This document shows, piece by piece, positions 54,512-62,942 of a stretch of 64,000 nt of DNA; the stretch's first letter is position 1, and every line of letters begins with the position of its first letter. The notes under the pieces were generated by a model, which ran no database searches, was not told where the DNA came from, and saw only the letters and a program-made list of their open reading frames with translations. Both the position numbers and the translations under genes were made by a program. The DNA comes from a virus: positions 1 to 64,000 of the IMG/VR virus record IMGVR_UViG_3300020470_006081. The stretch is one strand, 5' to 3'.

Positions 54512-54586
54512 TTTTTTCCCCTATCAACTTTAAAAGTTGTTTTTCTCAATAAATAGATTATAATGTTGTAAAATTCTCAAATTATA
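54512..54586 (-). promoter_or_regulatory. Largest gap inside the leader cluster; weak TATAAT box
   Basis: Seventy-five AT-rich bases between two leader-type genes. On the minus strand a TATAAT hexamer lies at 54557-54562, about 45 bases ahead of the ATG at 54511, but no matching TTGACA lies at a proper distance (TTGAGA is 12 bases away). A short AACTTTTAAAGTT inverted repeat lies nearby. A promoter is possible only. Confidence 0.25.
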
Positions 54587-55621
54587 TTATCTTTGTGCTC
54601 TATAAGCAGCTATAATTTCTCTTGCAAGCTTATGACGTCTGTGGTTTGGATTATTTGCTGCATCAACAACACGCTTAATAAAACCCTGATCTTTATTTCT
54701 AATTCTTTCTAAAGACCGATCAATTGCCGCTTGTCGAGTCATAGATTTTTTAGCTTTCTTAGGTTGCTCGCCAGTTTTAGCAGCTTGCGCACCAGGTACG
54801 TCTTCTCCCATACTAGACAAAGTAGCCTTCGCTAAAAGATGTTTTTTATGATTAGGATCTGCAGCAATTCTTTTTAAGTCTTTGCGTAGTTGTTGTTTTT
54901 GTCTATCAGAAAACTTATCACTATTTAAAGCACTTACAATTCTGTCAATTTGTGGCTTGTACTGTTGCTGCATATATCTATCTTTAAAAGCAGCTGCTCC
55001 AGTTTTTCCAGTTTTATAAGTTTTTCCAGTTTTTGGATCTGTACGATATTCCGGGTTGACAGGCTGACCTTCTGGTTGTGCTGGTTCATCAGTTACAGCC
55101 GCAACTTTTTTACCCGCTCGCCAATCACGGTAAGCAACACGAGCTGGGTCATTATACGGAAGTTGTGACCAAGTTTTACCTTGAGCTTTTGCTTTGTCAG
55201 TCATTGCTTTCCATAATTTTCGACCCATTGACCTGCCACCCTGTCTTTTAGCTCCTCCGCCTTTGTTTTTTTTCTTTGTCGGTGCAGGACCTGGGACATA
55301 GGAGCCGCCTTCAGGAGGTAGAACAAACATTTTCCCTCCAACTTTTACTTTTGGATGCTGTGCTCCCTTACTTTGCGCTTCCCACTCATCCCAATTTTTG
55401 TAAGATGGCACACCGCCTTTCTTTTTCTTTACAATTGTGCCAGGAGGTGTTTTTAATTTTGTTTTTTCTTTTTCGGCCGGCTTCTCTTCCTCGGGCTCGG
55501 GCTCGGGAGTTTGTGTTCCAGTCTGCGTCGCCGTCATCGTTCTTAAAGCGGCTTCGGTCCCCTGCTCATTTAAAAACAACTTGTAATCTTTTGAGAATTT
55601 TTCTTCTTTTAGAGTTTTCAT
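54587..55621 (-). CDS. Leader-type basic protein with WxQLPYxxPAR motif
   Basis: 344 residues beginning MKTLKEEKFSKDYKLFLNEQ, a variant of the LFENWRKYLNE leader. Basic and low complexity with glycine-rich parts. The motif KTWSQLPYNDPARVAYRDWR (about residues 154-173) also occurs in the 565-aa protein (SWTQLPYTHPARVDYRAW). The C-terminus has paired SDRQKQQLRKDLKRIAADPN and NHRRHKLAREIIAAY helices resembling one another. Likely DNA-associated or internal virion. Confidence 0.62.
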   Translation of the reverse strand: MKTLKEEKFSKDYKLFLNEQGTEAALRTMTATQTGTQTPEPEPEEEKPAEKEKTKLKTPPGTIVKKKKGGVPSYKNWDEWEAQSKGAQHPKVKVGGKMFVLPPEGGSYVPGPAPTKKKNKGGGAKRQGGRSMGRKLWKAMTDKAKAQGKTWSQLPYNDPARVAYRDWRAGKKVAAVTDEPAQPEGQPVNPEYRTDPKTGKTYKTGKTGAAAFKDRYMQQQYKPQIDRIVSALNSDKFSDRQKQQLRKDLKRIAADPNHKKHLLAKATLSSMGEDVPGAQAAKTGEQPKKAKKSMTRQAAIDRSLERIRNKDQGFIKRVVDAANNPNHRRHKLAREIIAAYRAQR

Positions 55622-55646
55622 AAATTAATTTCCTTAAAAAATTTAA

Positions 55647-57344
55647 TTAAGAGCCGCCCATCATAGCGCGCTTGACCATCATTGCTGCTCGATCTTCACC
55701 ATCGTCTCTTAACCAATCAATAAGATCGCCAGATTCTGTATCACGCTTCCGCTCTAATACCTTATTATAAGCATTATATAAATCTCTTATATTGTCAGAA
55801 TTTTTTTGTAGTACAGAATAAACTACTTCTTCGTCAGTACCTAAGCCCTTAAGAGCTTCATACATCTGAAAAGCGTCTTGAATGACTTCTTGATTGACTT
55901 GAGCTTTCGCTGGCTGATCACCACCAAATAAATCTGAGTAATCTTCTTCCTCTGGTGCTTCGGCACCGCCTTGCTCACTTGGCACTGGCTTACATTGGTA
56001 CCATGCTCTATAATCAACACGAGCAGGATGCGTATATGGAAGTTGTGTCCAACTCCCAACTCCTGCTGCTTGAGCGGCCCTCTCCATTGCGCCTTGATAT
56101 TTACTAGCTAGAGACATATCACGATTTTTGCAACCAGGAGGATATTTTACTTGTGCTTGTCGAACAATTTCTTTTTTCTGTTCTGGAGGCAAAGCCGCTG
56201 CTTTGTCTGCAACACTTTCTGGATCTTCATCATCATCAGCTAACAAATCGTAAGCTAGCATACCAACACTTAAGGCAATACCCACAGGACCAAGAAAACC
56301 AAGAAGCCTCGATCCTACTGTTCGAACAGCCGTCGCTCCTGCAGTCCTTGCCGCATTTAAACCAAGAGTTCTACCGGCATGCTGCGCGCGTAAAGCAACG
56401 TTACTAGCAACTCGACCGGGAGTTGCAGCTGCAGCAGGTGCTCCAGGAACAACAGCCGGCGGCCTAAGTTTAGCTGCTCTATTAACATTTTTTACCCATG
56501 TATTGCGATTAGTGGTGTGTCTTAATTTTCCTGCGCTATCAACATACTGAATATGCGGCGCGCCACGATACTGAACAATCTTTCCTCGATATCTTCTTCC
56601 ATCAATCGTTGTACTAACACTCTGTTGTCCTGGCCTTATTCCGCCTCCTGCTCTAGCAACTTGGCCTCCTGTAGTGGCTAATTGACCTCCTGCAGGCGCT
56701 GGTAAGTTTGCACCACCAGCAGTTGGCACAAGCCCACCACCAGTTGTTGCAACACCCCCAGGTATTCTTGCTGGTGTCATCGCTGCTCTTTGTGCCGCGG
56801 CCTGTTGTGCTTGTGTTGTATACTGTGCTCCAGCACCTCGCATTGCTCTACCTTGAGCACTCATACGTTCTGGATTGACCCCAGCTGGCGGGGTAGTCTG
56901 AAATCTAGCTGGGTTTGTCTGCGGCCGCGCCCCGGCTGGAGCAGGTCGAGGCGACGCCATAGCTTGGCTGATTGCCCTACCTGCAGGCGCCTGTCTATTA
57001 TAAGCTGCGAGCGCTTCTGGGTTGCCTGCTAATAATCTACTTACTGCGCGATCAACAGCTTGTTTTTGTGAGGGATCTCTAGCTGCTCTGTCCATAAGTG
57101 TGTTCAATACTTGAACTGTGGTTTGTAAATCGCGAGGCCGTCCTTGAAGCACCTGTTCGTCTAATTGTAGTTGCTGTACAGTTTCTCTAATTATATTTAA
57201 TATTTCTGGTTCATTATCATAAACATGGTTATAGTTCTCTTTTAAAAGACTTTTTATTATTTTGTTTTCTTGAATTGTTTTTTTGTACTCTTCCTGCACA
57301 AGTTTTTTCAATATTTTTTTATAATTGGATTTTTTAGTTGTCAT
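55647..57344 (-). CDS. Virion-associated modular protein ending in annexin-like repeat
   Basis: 565 residues. N-terminus lysine-rich and helical (KKILKKLVQEEYKKTIQENK, KSLLKEN). Residues 130-340 are proline/alanine/glycine-rich with many RAGG and PAG runs. One hydrophobic segment (LLGFLGPVGIALSVGMLAYD) around residue 345. Then YPPGCKNRDMSLASKYQGAM with the QLPYTHPAR motif, and a C-terminal annexin-like repeat (AFQMYEALKGLGTDEEVVYS) almost equal to that of the 250-aa gene. It could be a membrane-penetrating or ejected protein. Confidence 0.65.
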   Translation of the reverse strand: MTTKKSNYKKILKKLVQEEYKKTIQENKIIKSLLKENYNHVYDNEPEILNIIRETVQQLQLDEQVLQGRPRDLQTTVQVLNTLMDRAARDPSQKQAVDRAVSRLLAGNPEALAAYNRQAPAGRAISQAMASPRPAPAGARPQTNPARFQTTPPAGVNPERMSAQGRAMRGAGAQYTTQAQQAAAQRAAMTPARIPGGVATTGGGLVPTAGGANLPAPAGGQLATTGGQVARAGGGIRPGQQSVSTTIDGRRYRGKIVQYRGAPHIQYVDSAGKLRHTTNRNTWVKNVNRAAKLRPPAVVPGAPAAAATPGRVASNVALRAQHAGRTLGLNAARTAGATAVRTVGSRLLGFLGPVGIALSVGMLAYDLLADDDEDPESVADKAAALPPEQKKEIVRQAQVKYPPGCKNRDMSLASKYQGAMERAAQAAGVGSWTQLPYTHPARVDYRAWYQCKPVPSEQGGAEAPEEEDYSDLFGGDQPAKAQVNQEVIQDAFQMYEALKGLGTDEEVVYSVLQKNSDNIRDLYNAYNKVLERKRDTESGDLIDWLRDDGEDRAAMMVKRAMMGGS

Positions 57345-57708
57345 GTGTATGAACCTCGCTAAAATAATTAGTTGTATTATATTTCTTTAGTAATTTTTTA
57401 AAAGTATTGATATCAATACCTAAAAAAGAAGCAGCTTCTCTTTTTGTTCTAGCGGCAGAATACGCATATTTTATTATACCGTCTTTTACAATATCTTGAA
57501 TAGAGTGCCAAATGTTTGCACCATATAATTTATAGTTAACTGTTTTCGCAGCTAACTCAAGACGAAGACCAATAATTTCTTCTAAAGTTAAACTAGATAG
57601 CATAATTTCAAAACGCTCATTTACTTTACCTTCAGATTTAAGCTTGTTGGCAATACTATAGAAATCTTGATTTTGTTTTTTAAATCGGCTACGTTTACCT
57701 TCCCACAT
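57334..57708 (-). CDS. Small helix-turn-helix protein
   Basis: 124 residues, ATG 57706-57708 overlapping the stop of the acidic 295-aa gene (TAATG). The C-terminal SAARTKREAASFLGIDINTF and KKLLKKYN form a Fis-like helix-turn-helix. The N-terminal half is helical (LTLEEIIGLRLELAAKTVNY). A DNA-binding regulator or, in this context, a head-associated DNA protein. Lies between two large cluster genes. Confidence 0.62.
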   Translation of the reverse strand: MWEGKRSRFKKQNQDFYSIANKLKSEGKVNERFEIMLSSLTLEEIIGLRLELAAKTVNYKLYGANIWHSIQDIVKDGIIKYAYSAARTKREAASFLGIDINTFKKLLKKYNTTNYFSEVHTHDN

Positions 57709-58595
57709 TATATTTCACCTAGTTGTGGTATACCCTCTTCTTGCTCTTCTTCAGGCTCCATTCCAAGATCTTCAAAATCCTCCTCAGGAGATCTGCCACC
57801 AGGAGTTTCAAATTCTTGTGCAGAAGCTGAAACTTTTGCACCTGAGGGCTTATCAACCATTGGCTCTGAAAATGCTGGCTCTTGTGCTTTTGTATCAGCT
57901 AGTTCTTTTTCATATGTTAAAAGCCACAGATCTATGTTATAGAGACCAAATTCTCTAAATTCTTGCTTGTCCGCATCATCAAAAAGAGTTTTTCTTTTAT
58001 CAGCCAAGGTAGTTTCTATATTTGATTTGTTAATTGTTTCAAAAGCTACTCTCGCGCCAGTTGGATTTCTTCCAGGCTTGGCAAAGCTTTGAAATTCGTT
58101 TTCAAACTCTTGTTCAGGATCTATTTTATCTTCTTTAAATCGATCGTCTTCCTTACCGTCTGAAGGCATAATTCTATCTGGATCATCAACTTTGACATTG
58201 ACACCTTCAACATCAGTTTCTTGCTCCATTAGGCCGCTCTCACCTAAAGCACCAGCTGGGCCTACAGCACCGGAATCTAAAGCCTCGAAGCCATCAAAAA
58301 TTGATTTAAACTTTTCTACTACATGTTCTCTGTAGGACTCTCTTTCTTCAGGTTTTGACAATTTTCTTAAGCCCGATTTTATAATCGGCAAAATTTCGTT
58401 GAAAGCATCAGCCAACATATTAATCGGAGTCGACTCATATGGTGCTGGTTTTGTATCAGAATCTACATCGCCCTCGACAATAAGATTTCTTATAACACTT
58501 CTTAATTGATTTTCCTCAAACATTTGCTTTTTATTTTTTAATTGAAGCACTTCGCGAATCAATAGTCTAAGCTTTTTTTCTTCTGATTTATTCAT
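57708..58595 (-). CDS. Acidic protein with leader-like N-terminus
   Basis: 295 residues. Two leader-like helices (EKKLRLLIREVLQLKNKKQM and QLRSVIRNLIVEGDVDSDT), the second with I-V-E|G, then a strongly acidic body (EEDFEDLGMEPEEEQEE) and several L-x-E sites. Acidic, helical and rich in possible cleavage sites, as prohead core or scaffold proteins are in T4. It could be a head-core component. Overlaps the ligase-like gene start by eight bases. Confidence 0.55.
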   Translation of the reverse strand: MNKSEEKKLRLLIREVLQLKNKKQMFEENQLRSVIRNLIVEGDVDSDTKPAPYESTPINMLADAFNEILPIIKSGLRKLSKPEERESYREHVVEKFKSIFDGFEALDSGAVGPAGALGESGLMEQETDVEGVNVKVDDPDRIMPSDGKEDDRFKEDKIDPEQEFENEFQSFAKPGRNPTGARVAFETINKSNIETTLADKRKTLFDDADKQEFREFGLYNIDLWLLTYEKELADTKAQEPAFSEPMVDKPSGAKVSASAQEFETPGGRSPEEDFEDLGMEPEEEQEEGIPQLGEI

Positions 58596-61092
58596 AAAAA
58601 TCCCTCTTTTCTAAATCGCCCCAAGGCCCTTGAGGTTTCTTTTTTCCTTGCGCTCCGGCGTAACCAGCAACTGCAGAAACACCGCTAGTTTCTAATACGG
58701 GCTCTGTAGCCGGCTTTTCTTCTGGTTTTCTTTCAATTGCACCTTGTTGTCTTTTTGCCTCTTCTTCTCTTTCTGCTTTTTTTCTTTCTTCTGCAGCTGT
58801 AACTTTAGTAAATAGTGTGTTAGTTATTCCATCGATATAAGATTCAATACCTTCAACCCCAGCTTTTGCAAGAGGTTCTTTTAAGTTTGTTAATAAAGTG
58901 CTTATCATCCCTCTTAAATTTGCTTCTTCTTGTTCGGTTAATTTTCCGCGCTCTTCCATATCATTAGCAATTGCGTACGCTTGTTTTGGATCCTTGCCTT
59001 CTTTGTCAATTAGATATTGAGTTTTAGCATTGATGCGTTTTTTTGATGCAGATACTTCTTCAACCAAGGAAAATAGGGAGGTCAGTGAAAAAAAATTTTC
59101 ATCTAGTTTTCTCTCCCCTGAAGCTTGCCAATCTGTATCATCAATATCTAAAATATTTAAAACATTATTATAAACACTTTCATTTGGTAGAAGACTTAAA
59201 AACTCCTCCCGATCTTTGTTTACTATGGCTCTTCTCATCCTACTGGCGCTAGCAGCCTCTCCACCTACTTCATATGCCTTTGCTGGCTCAACTGCTATTA
59301 TTTTAACATCAACCAATCCGGGGTTATTTTCATTGAAGTATTTTTCAAAAGCATATATTCTAGCTGCATCTTTGTCTTTATCACTTGCGCCTAAAGACCA
59401 AGCAGCATTACGAAATCTTTTAGTAAATTGAGAATCTTTCATAAATTCATAACATGCAGTCATCGGCGTAGGATATCCATCTGCATTTTTAAACTCAACT
59501 TTATCAGAAAAACCTCCATATATATCAAAAATTTTCATACTCTGTTGATGAGTGACACCTCCCCTAGGTTTAAAACCTACAACTACAAAAATCTTCACAA
59601 CATCAGGATTTTTATCGTATTGTCGTATCATATTATAGTGTCCGACTGTCGGAGGCTTAAAACCACCAGGGATAAGAATTACATATTTGGCTCCGCCTGC
59701 AGTTTTTTCTAGATCTTGGTAAGTCAGCTCTTTAATGAGCTTTCCTTTTCTGTATTTTTGCTCATCTAAGCCACCAAAAGGACCCTCGACGCCATCTAAA
59801 ATAAAATTACCAGTTATTTTAAAAGGCACTCCACCACAAATATTTGCATCATCTACAACACAACCTTCCTGTTCATTAACTGCGCCAAAATCTTCTGCAT
59901 CCATAGCATCTAGAACAGCATTACCCATTATTCTTGTGGCATGCCAGACTACTGCAGCATCGACAATAGCTTCAATATCTTGTTTTATTTCCTCTCTTGT
60001 TCTATCAACCATTTCTTTTGTGTCAGGATCTTTTTTCTTTTTAGATATTATTTTATCAACTGGTATTTTGTTTTTTCCTTTTGCGCCAATTGAAATATAA
60101 AAATTCTTAGCCATTGCGTCTTGTACACGGCCCATTCTAGGAAATTTGTTCATCATATAATCAGAAATAATAACTTTTTTTCCTAGCGGGCTTTCACTTA
60201 CATTTTCAAGCCACTGTTTAATGCTTTGTTGATTTCCTTCGCCTATTCCAAGCTCGCCCGGCTCTTCTTCATCTCGCATTTCTGAACTATACAAAACTAA
60301 AAATTGCTGGTTTAAGGCATCGTCCAGAAAAATCTCTCTTTTTACAGAGGCAGGAATTTTTGTAAAAATCTTAAAATCTTGTTGATTTGCAAATTTTTCC
60401 ACTTTGTCTCGAATAATATCAAGTATTTTTTGATCAGCTTGTTTGCCTGCTCTAATTAAATCTTTTATTTTTTGTATTTCTGCAGGATCTCCACCAGAAG
60501 CCTCTAGATTTTTCCATTGGTTGATTAAATCTTGTCTTGGGTCGACACCATGTCTTGATTTAGGTCCTTTTGGAACAAACTTTTTTATTCCATGCACAGC
60601 TATGAAATCAAATGGATATTCTCTAACATTAATTTGCTTGCGAACAAACTCAGTATTAAGATATAATCCATAATGCCCACCTGTACCAGTTTCCGGATTA
60701 TATGGGCTAGTTAACTCTAATTCTTCTAATTCTGGCATAATATCTGGTAATGCATTATTAAAAATACTTAAAAGAATATTTGTTGCTTCAACCATTCCAT
60801 GAGGTTCACCTGTTTTCGGATTTGGAGGAAATCTTTGCTCTGCATTTCTTGCTGTAATTCCATCGATGTCCAATTGCTTCATTGAAGACCGATCAACAAC
60901 AAATTCATAAGGTGGAGATAAATTAGGATTTTGAATAAGACGAAAACTTAGATTTACACCATCTATTTTGAGTGCACATCCCTCTTCTCTTAAAGATTGT
61001 ATACTTTTTCGAAAAAACTCAATTAAATCTGTTCCTGAATTGACATCTGGACAATCAAAAGGATGCCACATATGTCCGCCGGCGCCGCCCAT
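58588..61092 (-). CDS. Ligase-like nucleotidyltransferase fused to HIGH-type nucleotidylyltransferase
   Basis: 834 residues, AAGGAG eight bases ahead of ATG. Residues about 35-430 carry the RNA/DNA-ligase-type motifs: K42-I-D-G45 (ALKIDGVNLSFRL), an N-T-E148 motif III candidate, E409-G410 (QEGCVVDD) and FKITG (K425). Residues 470-640 form a cytidylyltransferase-like domain: IPGGFKPPTVGHYNMIRQ (HxGH type) and EAASASRMRRAIV near residue 618, the SxxxR motif. The C-terminus is acidic and charged. The first domain should adenylate RNA or DNA ends, the second couple a nucleotide to a phosphate. No leader is seen, but it lies in the same cluster. Confidence 0.72.
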   Translation of the reverse strand: MGGAGGHMWHPFDCPDVNSGTDLIEFFRKSIQSLREEGCALKIDGVNLSFRLIQNPNLSPPYEFVVDRSSMKQLDIDGITARNAEQRFPPNPKTGEPHGMVEATNILLSIFNNALPDIMPELEELELTSPYNPETGTGGHYGLYLNTEFVRKQINVREYPFDFIAVHGIKKFVPKGPKSRHGVDPRQDLINQWKNLEASGGDPAEIQKIKDLIRAGKQADQKILDIIRDKVEKFANQQDFKIFTKIPASVKREIFLDDALNQQFLVLYSSEMRDEEEPGELGIGEGNQQSIKQWLENVSESPLGKKVIISDYMMNKFPRMGRVQDAMAKNFYISIGAKGKNKIPVDKIISKKKKDPDTKEMVDRTREEIKQDIEAIVDAAVVWHATRIMGNAVLDAMDAEDFGAVNEQEGCVVDDANICGGVPFKITGNFILDGVEGPFGGLDEQKYRKGKLIKELTYQDLEKTAGGAKYVILIPGGFKPPTVGHYNMIRQYDKNPDVVKIFVVVGFKPRGGVTHQQSMKIFDIYGGFSDKVEFKNADGYPTPMTACYEFMKDSQFTKRFRNAAWSLGASDKDKDAARIYAFEKYFNENNPGLVDVKIIAVEPAKAYEVGGEAASASRMRRAIVNKDREEFLSLLPNESVYNNVLNILDIDDTDWQASGERKLDENFFSLTSLFSLVEEVSASKKRINAKTQYLIDKEGKDPKQAYAIANDMEERGKLTEQEEANLRGMISTLLTNLKEPLAKAGVEGIESYIDGITNTLFTKVTAAEERKKAEREEEAKRQQGAIERKPEEKPATEPVLETSGVSAVAGYAGAQGKKKPQGPWGDLEKRDFYE

Positions 61093-61103
61093 AGTAAAAC
61101 TCC

Positions 61104-61895
61104 TTATTTAGTCCATTTTCTAACTAATTCTTCAAATAAAAACTGATCTTTACTACCTTTGTGCCAGTTTTCCTTAACTTCGTCGCCGTCGTCGGTCTCG
61201 TCGTCGTCGTCGCCAAATGCTGCTTTCGCGCGGGCCATTTCCCAATCTTCTACTTTACCGCTATCGTCTATATCGGCTTTTTCCATGTCTACTGCCTCTT
61301 CCATTGGATCTACTTCTATACTAGATAACCAATCTAAATTCTTTTGATTGGCAGCTGCCTTTTCTTCTTCGGTTAATTCAATCTCTTGAACATTGCCCAC
61401 CTCATCTTCAACTAATTCAACAATTTCGCTGATTAATTTTGCAAATTTATTGCTTTTCATTTTTTTATTCTCCTGTTGTTGTTTTTTTATACCGTCTTCC
61501 CAATCGCGAAAACAAATATTTCCATTTTTATAAGCGTCTAGCTCTAAATTTCGAAGATTTTCATCTTCTTGGGCATATCCAACGCCCATATTCGACCCAC
61601 CCATAAATTTTCCTTGACAGTTTTGTCTATGGTGAACTAATTCGTGAGATAAGGATCGCATAATGTCCTTAACATGACGACCGTCTACAAAAAGTGATAT
61701 TTTCATCGCATTTGGCTCGTAAAAAGCAGTTTTGCCTAGTGGATTTTGAGCATTTTTTGGATCTGAAAGTAAATTTATGGTTACTGGCTTGTCAAAACCC
61801 ATTTTTTGCTCTGCATAAGGCACATATTGCTTAATAAGTTTTTTTAAAACGTCTAAATGTTCGTATTTTTCAGGATTTCCAACAATTTTATGCAT
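61104..61895 (-). CDS. Putative zinc metallopeptidase with nested in-frame start
   Basis: 263 residues. H84-E-L-V-H88 (SLSHELVHHRQNC) is the HExxH motif, with E118 (NLELDAY) as possible third ligand. Residues about 145-170 (KMKSNKFAKLISEIVELVED) resemble the KITK-class leader, and an AGGAG lies nine bases before that ATG (61458-61460), so a second product of 118 residues may be made. The body has an EF-hand-like DIDDSGKVEDWE and a long Asp run (from a GTC repeat). It ends LFEELVRKWTK. Overlaps the NTase stop by one base. Confidence 0.68.
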   Translation of the reverse strand: MHKIVGNPEKYEHLDVLKKLIKQYVPYAEQKMGFDKPVTINLLSDPKNAQNPLGKTAFYEPNAMKISLFVDGRHVKDIMRSLSHELVHHRQNCQGKFMGGSNMGVGYAQEDENLRNLELDAYKNGNICFRDWEDGIKKQQQENKKMKSNKFAKLISEIVELVEDEVGNVQEIELTEEEKAAANQKNLDWLSSIEVDPMEEAVDMEKADIDDSGKVEDWEMARAKAAFGDDDDETDDGDEVKENWHKGSKDQFLFEELVRKWTK

Positions 61896-62845
61896 TATAC
61901 GCCTCCAAAGCCTGGCGGAGCTGATTTTCCTCTGTTATAATTAGGCTTGTTCGGATAAGCTGAACCAGCTTTTTGTTTTCCACGGCCAATATTGAGATTT
62001 TTAAGACGATTATGCTTGTCTCGTACTCTTTTTTGAAATATTTCAATCTCGTTTAGCCGATCAAAGCCCGGTTTTTCTAAAATTTCATCATTATTTATAT
62101 AAATTTTAAATTTTTTGTCATATTTGCCTTCATATGATCTCATTTTGTCATAAGATTCATCTCTTATGTCAAATAGTCTCTTCATATGTTCATAATTTCT
62201 TAAATATTTAAATGCTAAATTCTCATATGAATACTCACCTCGTTCTTCAAGACCTGACTGACGAAATTTTTTAATTTTTTTAATTAAACTTTTTGATTCT
62301 AGGTGTGCTTGCTTAAATTTTTTAGCTTCAAACACATCTTCTGTTCTTTCTATCATATCAATAATTGATTTTATCTTTCTTTTTGCCATTTGTTCATCAA
62401 TTTCTGGTTCAATTCTATTAGGTTGTGCAATCCATTCATTGTTCATGATGGAAAAAACACCTGTTGAGTGGTGGTCTTCATTCATGTCCTGCACATATAT
62501 CTCTATTTCATAACCAAAAACAGTAATGTTGTGTTTTTTGTTCCAGTTCGAGGTTTTTGCACTAAAAAAATTTCTAACTAATTCTTTGTTTTCATCAACT
62601 TTATTAAAATCTACTATCAAATGTAAATCAACATCTGAAAACTTAGTGTAATTATAATTAGCTAGCGAGCCTGTAAAGGTAACATCCTCTAATTTTACGT
62701 CGTCTAACTTGAGATCGTTAAAAAAATCTCTTGCAATAAGCAAAAGCTGCCATGAAACTTCAGAATTTAATCTTTCCCCACGCTCGCCGGCCCAAAATTT
62801 TTCATTTAAATTGTCGTTTATTGTTAAAAGATTATTAATTTTCAT
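61895..62845 (-). CDS. Nucleotidyltransferase-fold protein (pol-beta type) with leader-like N-terminus
   Basis: 316 residues. MKINNLLTINDNLNEKFW resembles the leaders and ends in L-N-E. The core G59-S60-LANYNYTKFSD71-V-D73 is the GS-x10-DxD motif of the nucleotidyltransferase fold, with a later EIEIYVQD strand that gives a third acidic residue. The C-terminal part is helical and basic. Enzymes of this type add nucleotides to RNA, proteins or antibiotics. An MNT-like or AMPylating role on a host target is possible. Overlaps the peptidase start by one base. Confidence 0.7.
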   Translation of the reverse strand: MKINNLLTINDNLNEKFWAGERGERLNSEVSWQLLLIARDFFNDLKLDDVKLEDVTFTGSLANYNYTKFSDVDLHLIVDFNKVDENKELVRNFFSAKTSNWNKKHNITVFGYEIEIYVQDMNEDHHSTGVFSIMNNEWIAQPNRIEPEIDEQMAKRKIKSIIDMIERTEDVFEAKKFKQAHLESKSLIKKIKKFRQSGLEERGEYSYENLAFKYLRNYEHMKRLFDIRDESYDKMRSYEGKYDKKFKIYINNDEILEKPGFDRLNEIEIFQKRVRDKHNRLKNLNIGRGKQKAGSAYPNKPNYNRGKSAPPGFGGV

Positions 62846-62942
62846 TACTAAGGTTCCTAAAGTAAGTAGTTTTATTCTTTTACAATGTTAAATAATGTTT
62901 TTATATTATTAATAGATAAAAAACATAACTTTGGAGGAAGCT

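Noticed and set aside
54527-54545. Inverted repeat AACTTTTAAAGTT as a terminator
   Set aside because: The T run follows it only on the plus strand, where there is no gene to end.
61181-61212. GTC-type triplet repeat as a regulatory or CRISPR-like element
   Set aside because: It encodes an in-frame aspartate run of the metallopeptidase and is a simple trinucleotide repeat.
62931-62942. Longer TTG start of the plus-strand small membrane protein
   Set aside because: GGAGG stands directly before the ATG at 62943, so the extra four codons are the ribosome site itself.
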